This document shows positions 63,935 to 64,000 of a DNA stretch of 64,000 nucleotides, in pieces. Every line of letters begins with the position of its first letter. Within the stretch, counting starts at the first letter, position 1. Both the position numbers and the translations under genes were made by a program. The notes beneath the pieces are model-generated. The model searched no databases. It was not told the DNA's origin and worked only from the letters and a program-made list of their open reading frames with translations. Source of the DNA: Desulfobulbaceae bacterium DB1 (GTDB taxonomy: Bacteria; Desulfobacterota; Desulfobulbia; Desulfobulbales; SURF-16); contig MQUF01000016.1 in NCBI GenBank assembly GCA_001914235.1, positions 1 to 64,000 on the forward strand. Direction: 5' to 3'.

Positions 63935-64000
63935 TTAATTGTCCTCTTCTTCGTATTCATAGGGCATCATATCATTTGCCAGCTCGAGAAAAACACCAAG
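63935..64000 (-). CDS. 3' end of an unknown upstream gene (partial)
   Basis: The window's last 66 bases on the minus strand end a reading frame in 'ANDMMPYEYEEEDN' and TAA, 14 bp ahead of cooS and therefore probably in the same operon. Only 21 residues are visible; an accessory protein or regulator is expected but cannot be named. Confidence 0.5.
   Translation of the reverse strand, partial: LGVFLELANDMMPYEYEEEDN

Overview
The window reads as chromosomal DNA of an anaerobic deltaproteobacterium (Desulfobacterota), most like the Desulfobulbales. I infer this from gene content: several multihaem c-type cytochromes, an MtrA/MtrB-type pair, a nickel CO dehydrogenase (CooS-CooF) with a flavoprotein, a tungsten aldehyde oxidoreductase, an NrfD-type quinol subunit, sigma-54 regulators, and a zapB-zapA-6S RNA-rny-tyrS core block. 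I ran no database search, so the genus is not assigned.

Layout. 1-890: end of an rRNA operon (23S 3' end, 5S, terminator). 965-6363: housekeeping block (short GlmU-like protein, ZapB-like, ZapA, 6S RNA, RNase Y, TyrRS). 6895-11223: NtrB/NtrC-like two-component pair and glutaminyl cyclase. 11334-23269, minus strand: a seven-gene cluster with an NHL lipoprotein, a large predicted beta-barrel, a parvulin-type PPIase, a second NHL lipoprotein, and cytochromes with 12, 13 and 11 haem sites. Divergent from it is a tetrahaem cytochrome (24013-24822), then a TPR-SGNH protein. 26731-29783: decahaem MtrA/DmsE-type cytochrome and an MtrB/PioB-type porin frameshifted at a run of ten G. 30-43 kb is mobile and signalling-rich: a methyltransferase, an IS256 element with 9-bp target duplication, a large hybrid histidine kinase and response regulator, an aldolase-like gene overlapping an AOR gene, and a REC-PAS-PAS-GGDEF gene split by an IS1380 element. 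43-51 kb: small and membrane proteins, and a TetR-MFP-RND efflux operon. 51-56 kb: a 38-aa membrane peptide, NrfD protein, MerR-type regulator, O-methyltransferase, EamA transporter and RlmN. 56.6-59 kb: a Cys-rich small protein, cold-shock protein and DEAD-box helicase. 59-64 kb: an alpha/beta hydrolase and the CooS-CooF-flavoprotein operon, with the 3' end of one more gene at the window edge.

How it fits together. The cytochrome/porin/NHL cluster and MtrAB look like two independent routes for electrons across the outer membrane; the tetrahaem protein is a candidate extracellular conductor. The NrfD protein (quinol), CODH and AOR (ferredoxin) are plausible sources or sinks of the electrons. 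The strongest unexplained signal is regulatory. Sigma-54 type -24/-12 promoters lie in front of the 13-haem cytochrome, the tetrahaem cytochrome, the 38-aa peptide/NrfD unit, a Cys-rich small protein and, more weakly, the histidine kinase gene. Each is preceded by a box close to YATWTGSCCCRAT, usually about 105-160 bp upstream of the predicted start. This would be a common enhancer-driven regulon, possibly run by the NtrC-like protein encoded here. It is an inference from reading, not a computed result.
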